This document shows, piece by piece, positions 35,595 to 44,085 of a stretch of DNA of 46,410 nucleotides (position 1 is the stretch's first letter; each line of letters opens with the position of its first letter). The stretch is from the NCBI RefSeq assembly GCF_030538595.1, contig NZ_JAUNTS010000015.1, positions 1-46,410 of the forward strand, written 5' to 3'. A program made the translations under genes and the position numbers. A model generated the notes under the pieces. That model searched no databases and was not told the DNA's origin. It was given only the letters and a program-made list of their open reading frames with translations. Source of the stretch: Kocuria sp. (GTDB lineage Bacteria > Actinomycetota > Actinomycetes > Actinomycetales > Micrococcaceae).

Positions 35595-36754
35595 GTGCCC
35601 GCTACCCGAAATCACCCTCGCTGTGAGGTATGTGCGACCAAACTCGTGAAGAACGGCTTAACCAGTGCCGGTCGCACCCGATGGCGATGCAAATACTGCG
35701 GTGCCTCCACTGTGCGCTACCGGCAAGACATCACCGGCAAGGCCCAACTAGCCGACTTCATCACCTGGGTACAAGGCACCGGTTCACAACGCAGCCAGGG
35801 CGGTACAGGGCGTTCGTTCCGGGCTGCCACGAGGTGGTGTTGGAACATCCCCGTGCCCCAACCACCCTCAACTGGGGAAGTTTCGTCCACGGTCATACTT
35901 GATGGCACCTACCTGCAGGGCTGGTGTCTACACATCGCTCACGACGGCCACCACGTACTCAGATGGCAATGGTGTGACCGGGAGTCCACCGCTGCTTGGA
36001 CGGCGCTATTGCAACGCCTACCCGCCCCACAGATGGTTGTCATCGACGGTGGTCGCGGTATCGCTGCCGCACTAGCCCAGTCCTGGCCTGAGACTCGGGT
36101 GCAGCGCTGCTATTTCCATATCTTCCAAACCGTGACCAGGCACGTGACGATGAACCCCAGATTGGAAGCTGGTAAGCAGTTACGCGCGCTGACGAAAGCG
36201 TTGATGAAAGTCAAAGACCTTGACCAGGCCTGGGCCTGGATCCTTGAATACGCCCGGTGGGAAACACGCTGGGACGGGTTCTTGAAACACCGCAGCTACC
36301 CCGGCAAACACAACCAACGCCCCCGAGGAATCTCAGCCCATCCGCAGTGGTGGTACACCCACCGCCAGCTACGAACCTGCCGCAACCTGTTCCGGGGCCT
36401 GCTGACTCGCGACGAACTTTTCACCTGGCTCACCATCGACCCCTCAACACCACGACCACGAACCACCCCCCACTGGAAGGCGGACCGAACACGGCTATCA
36501 AAGACCTCCTACGCCACCACCGGGGCCTACCCGAGGCCCACGCCCGCACAGCGATCGAGTGGCTGCTCAACAGCCTCACTGACGCGCCCCACAGCCCCTG
36601 GAGCTTGGCCCGCCCCGAGCACTGGGCACCCACAACCACAACCACAGCCCGGGCTTACCTTGAAGAACCCAAAGGACCACAACTTGGCACCGCGTTCTCC
36701 TGGGAAGACGGCAACGGTATCCAACACGGCTGGGCAGGCCGCTGGCGCCCGTAA
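35595..36754 (+). pseudogene. IS1249-like transposase, frameshifted near its C-terminus
   Basis: DDE transposase with an N-terminal zinc-ribbon (CEVCATKLVKNGLTSAGRTR, then WRCKYCG) and the catalytic region (VILDGTYLQGWCLHIA; MVVIDGGRGIAAAL; QRCYFHIFQ). The frame from 35595 reads well to LFTWLTIDPSTPRP; the conserved LEGGPNTAIKDLLRHHRGLP segment is in the -1 frame and runs to TAA at 36752-36754. The shift lies between about 36435 and 36475, where there is a C6 run. Mutation, sequencing error or frameshifting could explain it; no standard slippery heptamer is in phase. GTG start. Confidence 0.8.
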
Positions 36755-36821
36755 CACGCCCGGCCCATACACACATTCCTGCCTATAACCCCCATTTTGT
36801 CCGCTAACCCGAACATGACGA

Positions 36822-36854
36822 AGCCCAGGTGAGAAACCTTCTCTCACCTGGGCT
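36822..36854 (-). terminator. tRNA-Pro terminator
   Basis: AGCCCAGGTGAGA pairs exactly with TCTCACCTGGGCT around a 7-base loop, 6 bases past the 3' end of the tRNA on the minus strand. The strong stem suggests an intrinsic terminator. Confidence 0.8.
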
Positions 36855-36860
36855 GTTATG

Positions 36861-36934
<74 letters not shown>

Positions 36935-36996
36935 CAGGCGGTGAGCCGCCCACATGTGCTTCACAAGACGGTCAGACCGCCTCAAGCACCCGCCAT

Positions 36997-37025
36997 ACAT
37001 TACCCCAACCGCCAGGCGATTTCAC
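36997..37025 (-). promoter_or_regulatory. Candidate tRNA-Pro promoter
   Basis: On the minus strand GTGAAA (37020-37025) and TAATGT (36997-37002) are 17 bases apart, 63 bases upstream of the tRNA 5' end. The boxes are moderate matches to consensus. Confidence 0.35.
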
Positions 37026-37052
37026 ATCGCCATCCCGCTCCACACGGAACAG

Positions 37053-37081
37053 CCCGGCACCCCCGCATCAGGGGCACCGGG
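37053..37081 (-). terminator. Hairpin after pyc
   Basis: CCCGG-ca-CCCC and GGGG-ca-CCGGG pair with a 2-base internal mismatch around a 7-base loop, 52 bases past the pyc stop. GC-rich, with no T-run. Confidence 0.55.
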
Positions 37082-37133
37082 CCGTCCAACCATCAAGTCC
37101 TCACCGGCAGCGCCGGCCAGGACAAAACCGGCA

Positions 37134-40100
37134 TCACTCCGGCTCGATCTCCACCACCAGGTCCCCACCGGCCACCGGCGACGGACCCGTGATCACCACG
37201 CGCTTGACCGTGCCGCCCACGGGCGTGGTCACGGAGGCTTCCATCTTCATGGCCTCAATGGTGGCCACACGGTCGCCCGCAGACACGGAATCGCCCTCAG
37301 AAACGGTGGCAGTGATGGAACCCGCAAACGGTGCCGCCACGTGGCCCGGCTTGGAGGTATCAGCCTTCTCCGCCTCCACAAACTCCGTGGCCACAGAGGT
37401 GTCCCGAATTTCCAACATCCGCATCTGACCGTTCAGGGTGACCATCACGGTGCGCATGCCCTTGTCGTCAGCTGGGCCAATGGCCTGCAGGGTCACCAGC
37501 AGACGCACACCCTTGCCCAACGAAATCACGTGCTCCCGCTCCGGGATCAACCCGTACAGGAAGTCACGCGTGTGCAGCACGGAGATGTCCCCGTAGTCCT
37601 TCTGCTTGGACTCAAAGTCGGCCGTGGGGCCGGGGAACAGCAGACGGTTCAGCGTGGCCCGCCGCACGGCGGACTCACCGGACAAACCGGCCAAATCCTC
37701 GGAGGACAGCTCCGCCACCGCAGGCTTCTCATGCCGTCCTTCCAAGGCACGGGTCCGGAACGGCTCCGGCCAGCCAGCAGGCGGGGTGCCCAGTTCACCG
37801 TTGAGGAACCCGATCACCGAATCCGGGATGTCAAAGTTTTGCGGATTCTCCTCGAACTCCGCCGGATCCACGTTCATCCCCACCAGTTGCAGGGCCAGAT
37901 CCCCCACCACCTTGGACGACGGCGTCACCTTCACCAGGTGCCCCAGCATGCGGTCTGCGGCGTAGTACATGTCCTCGACCTGCTCAAACTTCTCCCCCAG
38001 CCCCAGCGCAATGGCCTGCTGGCGCAAGTTGGAGAGCTGACCACCGGGAATCTCGTGCCGGTACACACGACCCGTGGGCCCGGACAGACCGGACTCGAAC
38101 GGCTTGTAAATCCCGCGAATGATCTCCCAGTACGGTTCCATGTCGCACACGGCATCCAGAGAGAGCCCGGTGTCCCGCTCGGTGTGCGCCAAAGCGGCCA
38201 CCAGCGCGGAAGCCGAGGGCTGCGACGTCGTTCCCGCCATGGTGGCCGTGGCAACGTCCACCGCATCCACCCCGGCGTCGATCGCTGCCAGCAGTGTACC
38301 GATCTGACCGCCGGCGGTGTCGTGGGTGTGCAGGTGTACGGGCAGGTCAAACCGCTCGCGCAGTGCCGTGACCAGGCGGCGTGCCGCCTCTGGACGCAGC
38401 AGACCTGCCATGTCCTTGATCGCCAGAATGTGCGCACCGGCATCCACGCACTGCTGCGCCAGATCCAGATAGTACTCCAGCGTGTAGACCTTCTCCGCCG
38501 GATCCAGCAGATCAGATGTGTAGCACAGCGCCACCTCAGCCACCGCGGTCCCGGTGGACCGGACGGCAGAAATGGCGGGCGCCATCTGGGAGACATCGTT
38601 GAGTGCGTCAAAGATGCGGAAAATGTCAATCCCGGTCTCCGCCGCCTCCTTCACAAAGGCGTCCGTGACCTCCGTGGGATACGGGGTGTAGCCCACGGTG
38701 TTGCGGCCGCGCAGCAGCATCTGGATGGGAATGTTCGGCATGGCCGAACGCAGGTACCGCAGCCGCTCCCACGGGTCCTCACCCAGGAATCGCAGCGCGA
38801 CGTCGTACGTGGCCCCGCCCCATGCCTCCATGGAGAACAGCTGCGGCAGCGTGTGCGCGTACGCGGGCGCTGCGGCCAAGAGGTCGCGGGTACGGATGCG
38901 GGTGGCCAGCAGGGACTGGTGGGCATCGCGCATGGTGGTGTCCGTGACAGCCACGGCGGTCTGTGCGCGCAGCTTGGCCGCAAAACCTTCCGGCCCCTCA
39001 TCCAGGAGAACCTTGCGCCAGCCATCCGGCGGAGTGTGCTCACCGGGCCCGTCCAACGGGGACCGGTCCGGGTCCTCCACCTTGTCACCGGGGTACCGCG
39101 GCAGCTTGGTGCGGGGGTCAATGCCCTCAATGCGCTCACCGTTGGGCTTGTTGACCGTGACTTCGGCCAGGTAGGTCAGCGCGCGGGTGCCGCGATCGGC
39201 GGTGCCGCGAGCCTCCAGCAGCTCCGGACGACGCTCGATGAAGTCCGTGGTCACATTGCCTGCCAGGAACTCCGGGTCCTCCAGCACGGACTGCAGGAAC
39301 GGGATGTTGGTGGCCACACCGCGGATACGGAACTCAGCCAGCGCACGACGAGCGCGGTGCACAGTGGTTTCGTAATCCCGCCCGCGGCAGGTGAGCTTGA
39401 CCAGCATGGAATCAAAGTGGGGAGAAATCTCCGCCCCGGCGTACAACGTGCCGCCATCCAACCGCACCCCGGCGCCACCGGCCGAACGGTATGCGGTGAC
39501 TTTCCCGACGTCGGGGCGGAACCCATTGGCCGGATCCTCCGTGGTGATACGGCACTGCATGGCAAAACCACGCACGCCCAGTTCTTCCTGGCGAATCCCG
39601 ATCTGTTCCAGGGTCTCGCCGGCGGCAATGCGCATCTGGGCCTGGACCAGGTCCACGTCCGTGACTTCCTCTGTCACGGTGTGCTCCACCTGGATACGCG
39701 GGTTCATCTCGATGAACACGTGCTCACCGGCACGCTCCCCCACGGTGTCCAGCAGGAACTCGACCGTACCGGCATTGACGTAACCGAGCTCCCTGGCGAA
39801 CTTCACGGCGTCGTTGTGCAGGGCCTCCCGGACGTCTGGGTCCAGGTTGGGGGCGGGCGCAATCTCCACCACCTTTTGGTGACGGCGCTGCAGGGAGCAG
39901 TCACGCTCGAACAGGTGCACGGTCTCGCCCGTGGCATCGGCCAGGATCTGCACCTCAATGTGGCGCGGGCGCAGCACGGCCTGCTCCAGGAACACGGTGG
40001 GATCACCGAATGCGGTCCCAGCCTCCCGCATGGCGGATTCCAGAGCCTCCGGCAGTTCCTCTGGAGTTTCCACGCGGCGCATACCGCGGCCGCCACCACC

Positions 40101-40583
40101 GGCCACGGCCTTCACAAAGATGGGGAACCCGATCTCATCCGCCACCGCAAGCAATTCTTCCGGGTCCGACGACGGCTCCGAATCCTGCAGCGTGGGAATG
40201 CCCGCCTTCTTGGCAGCCTTCAGAGCAGCAACCTTGTTCCCGGCCAGATCCAGGACATCGGCGGAGGGGCCGATGAACGTGATGCCGTTCTCCGCGCAAG
40301 CCTTGGCCAAGCCGGGGTTCTCGGAAAGGAAACCGTAGCCCGGGTACACGGCGTCTGCCCCGGATTCCTTGGCCACACGGATGATTTCATCCACGTCCAG
40401 GTATGCCTTGACGGGGTGGCCCTCCGTGCCAATGCGGTAAGCCTCATCCGCCTTCTGGCGGTGAATCGAGTTGCGGTCCTCGATCGGGTAGACAGCCACC
40501 GTCTTGGCGCCCAGCTCGTAGGCGGCTCGGAAGGCACGTACGGCGATTTCGCCGCGGTTGGCCACCAGGATCTTCTTGAACAC
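37134..40583 (-). CDS. pyc: Pyruvate carboxylase
   Basis: A 1149-residue biotin enzyme that makes oxaloacetate from pyruvate, bicarbonate and ATP to refill the TCA cycle. Domains in order: biotin carboxylase (FKKILVANRGEIAVRAFRAA; ATP-grasp glycine loop VKAVAGGGGRGMR; EMNPRIQVEHTVTEE), carboxyltransferase (DTTMRDAHQSLLATR; EAWGGATYDVALRFLGEDPW; HTHDTAGGQ) and a C-terminal biotinyl domain with the biotin Lys in IEAMKMEAS. The length is normal. The GTG at 40583 has AAGGAG at 5-base spacing; the GTG at 40589 lies too close to it. Cytosolic homotetramer in known cases. Stand-alone gene. Confidence 0.97.
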   Translation of the reverse strand: MFKKILVANRGEIAVRAFRAAYELGAKTVAVYPIEDRNSIHRQKADEAYRIGTEGHPVKAYLDVDEIIRVAKESGADAVYPGYGFLSENPGLAKACAENGITFIGPSADVLDLAGNKVAALKAAKKAGIPTLQDSEPSSDPEELLAVADEIGFPIFVKAVAGGGGRGMRRVETPEELPEALESAMREAGTAFGDPTVFLEQAVLRPRHIEVQILADATGETVHLFERDCSLQRRHQKVVEIAPAPNLDPDVREALHNDAVKFARELGYVNAGTVEFLLDTVGERAGEHVFIEMNPRIQVEHTVTEEVTDVDLVQAQMRIAAGETLEQIGIRQEELGVRGFAMQCRITTEDPANGFRPDVGKVTAYRSAGGAGVRLDGGTLYAGAEISPHFDSMLVKLTCRGRDYETTVHRARRALAEFRIRGVATNIPFLQSVLEDPEFLAGNVTTDFIERRPELLEARGTADRGTRALTYLAEVTVNKPNGERIEGIDPRTKLPRYPGDKVEDPDRSPLDGPGEHTPPDGWRKVLLDEGPEGFAAKLRAQTAVAVTDTTMRDAHQSLLATRIRTRDLLAAAPAYAHTLPQLFSMEAWGGATYDVALRFLGEDPWERLRYLRSAMPNIPIQMLLRGRNTVGYTPYPTEVTDAFVKEAAETGIDIFRIFDALNDVSQMAPAISAVRSTGTAVAEVALCYTSDLLDPAEKVYTLEYYLDLAQQCVDAGAHILAIKDMAGLLRPEAARRLVTALRERFDLPVHLHTHDTAGGQIGTLLAAIDAGVDAVDVATATMAGTTSQPSASALVAALAHTERDTGLSLDAVCDMEPYWEIIRGIYKPFESGLSGPTGRVYRHEIPGGQLSNLRQQAIALGLGEKFEQVEDMYYAADRMLGHLVKVTPSSKVVGDLALQLVGMNVDPAEFEENPQNFDIPDSVIGFLNGELGTPPAGWPEPFRTRALEGRHEKPAVAELSSEDLAGLSGESAVRRATLNRLLFPGPTADFESKQKDYGDISVLHTRDFLYGLIPEREHVISLGKGVRLLVTLQAIGPADDKGMRTVMVTLNGQMRMLEIRDTSVATEFVEAEKADTSKPGHVAAPFAGSITATVSEGDSVSAGDRVATIEAMKMEASVTTPVGGTVKRVVITGPSPVAGGDLVVEIEPE

Positions 40584-40711
40584 AGGCACTCCTTCTATCC
40601 GGGACTGGATGGGGGCGTCGTCGTGATCAAACGGGCCCCAGTCCCTGACGCAGTTTCATGCGGTTACCCGCTCCACTCGGCGTTGAGTGTGTGCGGTGCT
40701 GGGACCAGCTT

Positions 40712-40742
40712 AGGTGACACCTGTCTATTTTGTGACCGTCAC
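40712..40742. promoter_or_regulatory. Two small palindromes upstream of pyc
   Basis: AGGTGACACCT (40712-40722) and GTGACCGTCAC (40732-40742) are each perfect around a central base, separated by 9 bases, about 130 bases before the pyc start. On the minus strand TAAGCT next to the first could be a -10. This may be an operator for pyc; the regulator is unknown. Confidence 0.3.
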
Positions 40743-40795
40743 GCCGGGCCGGGCCCCTTGGTTACTTCATACCAGCATGACGTGTCCCGGGTGTA

Positions 40796-40845
40796 ACCGG
40801 TGCCAGGTGTGCGCCCCACGGGAGGTGACCCGGGCGTCGTCGTCG
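40796..40845 (+). repeat. 50-bp direct repeat, copy 1
   Basis: Starts ACCGGTGCCAGGTGTGCGCC and ends GGGCGTCGTCGTCG. It matches 41613-41662 at all but four positions. It lies 16 bases before the hairpin at 40862-40922, the same arrangement as copy 2. Confidence 0.85.
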
Positions 40846-40861
40846 GCCAGGAAAGGCAGAA

Positions 40862-40922
40862 GCCGAGATCATGTGGTAGTGCACATTTGAAGCTGAAATG
40901 TGCACTACCACATGATCTCGGC
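40862..40922. repeat. Perfect 27-bp palindrome, CATG/CGGCGAG family, copy 2
   Basis: Both arms are exact over 27 bases: GCCGAGATCATGTGGTAGTG running on to ACATTT at 40888, a 7-base loop (GAAGCTG), then the complement ending in CATGATCTCGGC, followed by GAGCGAGTGCGC. It is not next to a gene end, unlike copies 1 and 3, so it is not simply a terminator. Confidence 0.9.
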
Positions 40923-40981
40923 GAGCGAGTGCGCAGTCCACCCCTCTGGTACTGCTGTGCCGGTGGGCGTATAGTTAGGGG

Positions 40982-41053
40982 TGCAACGGGCACTAGCCCC
41001 GCGAAGTAAGCCAGGCAGTCATCCGGACGGTTCGACGAGCCTGGCTTACGCTT
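40982..41053 (+). ncRNA. Candidate small RNA with terminator
   Basis: TATAGT at 40970-40975 is a good -10 (the -35 is poor), placing a start near 40982. The transcript would be about 70 bases with no reading frame of note and end in a strong stem: GTAAGCCAGGC (41006-41016) with GCCTGGCTTAC (41039-41049), inner pairs GTC/GAC and CCG/CGG, then CTTTT. The hairpin could equally be the terminator of the gene at 41062-41601 on the other strand. Confidence 0.45.
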
Positions 41054-41061
41054 TTCCGGAC

Positions 41062-41601
41062 TCAGGCTGACACCGTGGTTACGCCCGCCACCAGAGCTTT
41101 GGACCTGACCTTCCACTGGCCCCCACGCTGATAGCACCACGCCACGGCGTCAGATATCCACAGCAGCGGCTCCTCTGAAGCCTTCAAGAAGTCGTATCTG
41201 AAGGCGTCGCCCCTACCGCGTAAGCAGTCAGCCAGGATCCGCTTGTCGGCCACCAATGTGGAATCGTCGCGTTCGATACATAGCCGATCGGCCCCGGCGC
41301 CCAAAAGGTCCTCCACCAGACGTTCTAGACAAAGCGGGCGGGCTTGGCGATCTTTCATTCCTTTGGTCAGGTAGACATGGACCGTGACATCCAGTTGTGC
41401 AAATGCGTCCAACAGCTGCTTTCGACGTGCATCTTTCTCATCGGTGAAGTGGATGCGCTTCTGCCCCGGCAACAGCAAGCGCTGGACGTTGCGCCGGGCA
41501 CGCGAAACGTCAACGGCGGCCAAGGCACTAGCCACTACGTAGTACGCACCCGCCTTGGACTCGTCCACGAAAATATGGCTGCGGGCCGGAATCTCATGCA
41601 C
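41062..41601 (-). CDS. DUF3800-like protein, 179 aa
   Basis: A small soluble protein starting HIFVDESKAGAYYVVASALA, with LLLPGQKRIHFTDEKDARRK, RLCIERDDSTLVADKR and ISDAVAWCYQRGG. The early DES and later acidic residues recall the DUF3800/RNase H-like fold, a probable nuclease-like scaffold of unproven activity found in many actinobacteria. The GTG at 41601 is preferred because the homologue-like part starts there; an ATG at 41631 lies inside the repeat at 41613-41662. It is flanked on both sides by the repeat-plus-hairpin units. Confidence 0.7.
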   Translation of the reverse strand: MHEIPARSHIFVDESKAGAYYVVASALAAVDVSRARRNVQRLLLPGQKRIHFTDEKDARRKQLLDAFAQLDVTVHVYLTKGMKDRQARPLCLERLVEDLLGAGADRLCIERDDSTLVADKRILADCLRGRGDAFRYDFLKASEEPLLWISDAVAWCYQRGGQWKVRSKALVAGVTTVSA

Positions 41602-41612
41602 CGAACAAGGGT

Positions 41613-41662
41613 ACCGGCTCCACGTGTGCACCCCACGGGAGGTGACCCGGGCGTCGTCGTCG
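41613..41662 (+). repeat. 50-bp direct repeat, copy 2
   Basis: Starts ACCGGCTCCACGTGTGCACC and continues as in copy 1 at 40796-40845 to the GTCGTCGTCG end. It lies 16 bases before the palindrome at 41679-41728. Confidence 0.85.
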
Positions 41663-41678
41663 TGGGGGTGCTGGCGAA

Positions 41679-41728
41679 ATCATGGGGGACGTAGCAATTT
41701 CAGGTGAAATCACTACGTCCCCCATGAT
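41679..41728. repeat. Palindrome of the CATG/CGGCGAG family, copy 3
   Basis: The arms ATCATGGGGGACGTAG and CTACGTCCCCCATGAT are exact; the 18-base interior is itself an inverted repeat (ATTTCA-gg-TGAAAT). It is followed by CTGGGAACCCGGCGAGCG. It lies 36 bases past the der stop, where it could end or protect that transcript. Confidence 0.88.
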
Positions 41729-41764
41729 CTGGGAACCCGGCGAGCGCAGCCGGAGAGCAAAGAA

Positions 41765-43330
41765 TCAGCGCTTGCGCGGACGGCGCTCCCGCACGCGCAT
41801 GGCCACCTCAATGGGGGTGCCCTCAAACCCGAAGGTCTCCCGCAGCCGCCGGGTGATGAAGCGCCGGTATCCGGGATCCAGGAACCCGGTGGTGAACAGC
41901 ACGAACTTGGGCGGGCGGGCGGAGGCTTGCGTACCGAACAGGATGCGCGGCTGCTTGCCACCACGCAGCGGGTGCGGGTGGGCGGCCACCAGCTCACCCA
42001 GGAACGCGTTGAGTCGCCCGGTGGAGATGCGGGTGTCCCAGGAATCCAAGGACTTCTCCAGAGCCGGCACCAGCTTGTCCTTGTGCCACCCGGTCTTGGC
42101 GGAGATGTTCACCCGCGGCGCCCAGGCCACGTGCGCCAGATCCTTCTCGATCTCGCGCTCCAGGTAGTATCTGCGCTCCTCATCCAGCAGATCCCACTTG
42201 TTGAAGGCCAGCACCAGGGCACGCCCGGAATCAATGGCCATCTGCAGGATCCGAACGTCCTGCTCCGCCAGAGGCTCCGAAACATCCAGGAGCACCACCG
42301 CAACTTCGGTGCGCTCCAAAGCCGACTGGGTACGCAACGAGGCGTAATAGTCAGCGCCTTGCGCCATGTGCACCCGCCTGCGAATACCCGCGGTGTCCAC
42401 AAAACGCCACGGACGCCCACCCAGTTCCACCATTTCATCCACGGGATCACGGGTGGTGCCGGCCAGATCATTGACCACCACGCGCTCAGCGCCTGCCAAC
42501 TTGTTCAGCAGAGAGGACTTGCCCACGTTGGGCCGTCCGATCAGGGCCACACGGCGCGGACCGCCCAGCACCTCCGGCTCAGCGACCTCAGAAAACTCCG
42601 GCAAGACCTCGAACAGGGCATCCAGTAGGTCACCGGCGCCCTTGCCGTGCAGCGCGGAGACGGGGTACGGCTCCCCCATCCCCAGCGACCACAGCTCGGT
42701 GGCCTGCAACTCCAACGCCGGGGAGTCACACTTGTTGGCCACCAGAATCACGGGGCGCCCGGCACGGCGCAGCATCTTCACGATCGCCTCATCCGTGGCC
42801 GTCACCCCCACCGTGGTGTCCAGGACCAGCAGCACCGCATCCGCGCGGGCCACGGCCAGTTCGGCCTGCTCCGCCACGGACTTGTCGATCCCGCGGGCAT
42901 CCGATTCCCACCCGCCGGTGTCCACCATGGTGAACGGACGGCCCAGCCACTCCGCACTGTAGGAAACCCGGTCACGGGTCACGCCCGGGACATCCTCCAC
43001 CACAGCCTCACGGCGTCCGATCACACGGTTGACCAGGGTGGATTTACCCACATTGGGCCGTCCCACCACAGCCACCACCGGGGCAGGCTTCCGGGTCAGC
43101 CCACCAAAGGCGTCATCCTCCCAGTCTTGCAAGAGGGCCAGGTCTTCATCGTCCAGTTCGTACTCGTCCAGCCCGGCACGGAGGGCATCGGCACGCTGGT
43201 CGGCTTCGTCGTCGTCAATCGCGGCCAAGCGTTCAACGACGTCGTCCGCCTCCCCTCCCAGCACCGATTCCACGTAGGGGTCCACCGGGTGCTGCCAGGG
43301 TTCCAGGTTTGGGGTTGAGTTCTCAGTCAT
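41765..43330 (-). CDS. der: Ribosome biogenesis GTPase Der (EngA)
   Basis: A 521-residue double GTPase needed for 50S ribosome maturation. First G domain: [11 protein letters not shown] (about 88-98) with DTGG and NKCD; second: [11 protein letters not shown] with DTAGI and NKWD; then the C-terminal KH-like domain ([17 protein letters not shown]). The acidic N-terminal extension of about 85 residues is usual for actinobacteria. The start at 43330 has GAGGAG at 8-base spacing. Last of the rluB-tyrA-cmk-der series, 59 bases after cmk. Confidence 0.97.
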   Translation of the reverse strand: MTENSTPNLEPWQHPVDPYVESVLGGEADDVVERLAAIDDDEADQRADALRAGLDEYELDDEDLALLQDWEDDAFGGLTRKPAPVVAVVGRPNVGKSTLVNRVIGRREAVVEDVPGVTRDRVSYSAEWLGRPFTMVDTGGWESDARGIDKSVAEQAELAVARADAVLLVLDTTVGVTATDEAIVKMLRRAGRPVILVANKCDSPALELQATELWSLGMGEPYPVSALHGKGAGDLLDALFEVLPEFSEVAEPEVLGGPRRVALIGRPNVGKSSLLNKLAGAERVVVNDLAGTTRDPVDEMVELGGRPWRFVDTAGIRRRVHMAQGADYYASLRTQSALERTEVAVVLLDVSEPLAEQDVRILQMAIDSGRALVLAFNKWDLLDEERRYYLEREIEKDLAHVAWAPRVNISAKTGWHKDKLVPALEKSLDSWDTRISTGRLNAFLGELVAAHPHPLRGGKQPRILFGTQASARPPKFVLFTTGFLDPGYRRFITRRLRETFGFEGTPIEVAMRVRERRPRKR

Positions 43331-43389
43331 GGAGCACTCTCCTCTCAAAAATAGTCAAGTCTGTTACTTGGGCGGGCAATGCCGGGGTT

Positions 43390-44085
43390 TCACGCCAGGT
43401 CCGGCACGGCCCGGAAAATCAGGTCCAGCACCGCTTGCACGGTCTGTTCCAGGTTCAACTCCGAGTTGTCCAGGGTGATCACACCATCGGCCGCAGTGGA
43501 GAAATTGACCACAGTTGAGTCCTTGGCATCCCGCCCCACAACCTGCGCGCGCAGGGACTCGGCATCCTGAGAGCCGCCCAGCTGGGCACCGCGACGATTC
43601 ATCCGCGCCTGCTCATTGGCCACCAGCAAAATCCGCACCTCGGCATCGGGGGCCACCACGGTGGTGATGTCCCGGCCTTCAGCCACAATGCGCCGCCCGG
43701 AATCGGCAATGATCTGGCGCTGCCGGGCCACCAAAACCTCCCGCGCGGCAGGCACGGTGGCCACCGCAGACACATGGGAGGTCACCTCCGGAGTGCGGAT
43801 CGCAGCCGTCACATCCGTGGCCCCCACCTGCACGAACTGGCGGTCGGGGTCCGTAGAAATCTCCACGGGAGCTTCCTGGGCAGCAACGACGACGGCGCCG
43901 CCATCCTCCCAGTCAGTACCCTCCGTCATGGCCCACCAGGTGACCGCGCGGTACATGGCACCGGTGTCCAGGTAACCCAGGTCCAGGCGACGGGCGATCT
44001 CCTTGGACACGGAGGACTTGCCGGAGCCCGAGGGTCCGTCAATGGCCACTACCACCTGTGTTGGTGTCTGCCCCGAGTTGGTCAC
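43390..44085 (-). CDS. cmk: Cytidylate kinase
   Basis: A 231-residue kinase that phosphorylates CMP and dCMP. P-loop DGPSGSGKSS near residues 16-25; LGYLDTGAMYRAVTWWA, EGRDITTVV and the lid region VANEQARMNRRGAQ follow. The GTG at 44085 overlaps the tyrA stop by 4 bases and has AAGGTGG upstream; an ATG at 44100 is also open. The order cmk-der is conserved in actinobacteria. Confidence 0.95.
   Translation of the reverse strand: MTNSGQTPTQVVVAIDGPSGSGKSSVSKEIARRLDLGYLDTGAMYRAVTWWAMTEGTDWEDGGAVVVAAQEAPVEISTDPDRQFVQVGATDVTAAIRTPEVTSHVSAVATVPAAREVLVARQRQIIADSGRRIVAEGRDITTVVAPDAEVRILLVANEQARMNRRGAQLGGSQDAESLRAQVVGRDAKDSTVVNFSTAADGVITLDNSELNLEQTVQAVLDLIFRAVPDLA

Larger units (their letters stand above)
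35502..36791 (+). mobile_element. IS1249-like insertion sequence (IS256 group)
   Basis: Terminal inverted repeats of 24 bp with two mismatches: GGGTTAGCGGCAGGAATGTG at 35502, continuing to 35525, and the complement of GGGTTATAGGCAGGAATGTG ending at 36791. The element is about 1290 bp and carries one transposase gene. I see no 8-bp target duplication beside the repeats, so it is old or its flanks have been rearranged. Confidence 0.8.

Noticed and set aside
36954-40796. 1280-codon open frame on the plus strand opposite pyc
   Set aside because: It mirrors pyc almost base for base, has no family resemblance, and is explained by the codon bias of a GC-rich gene. pyc has full domains and a good start.
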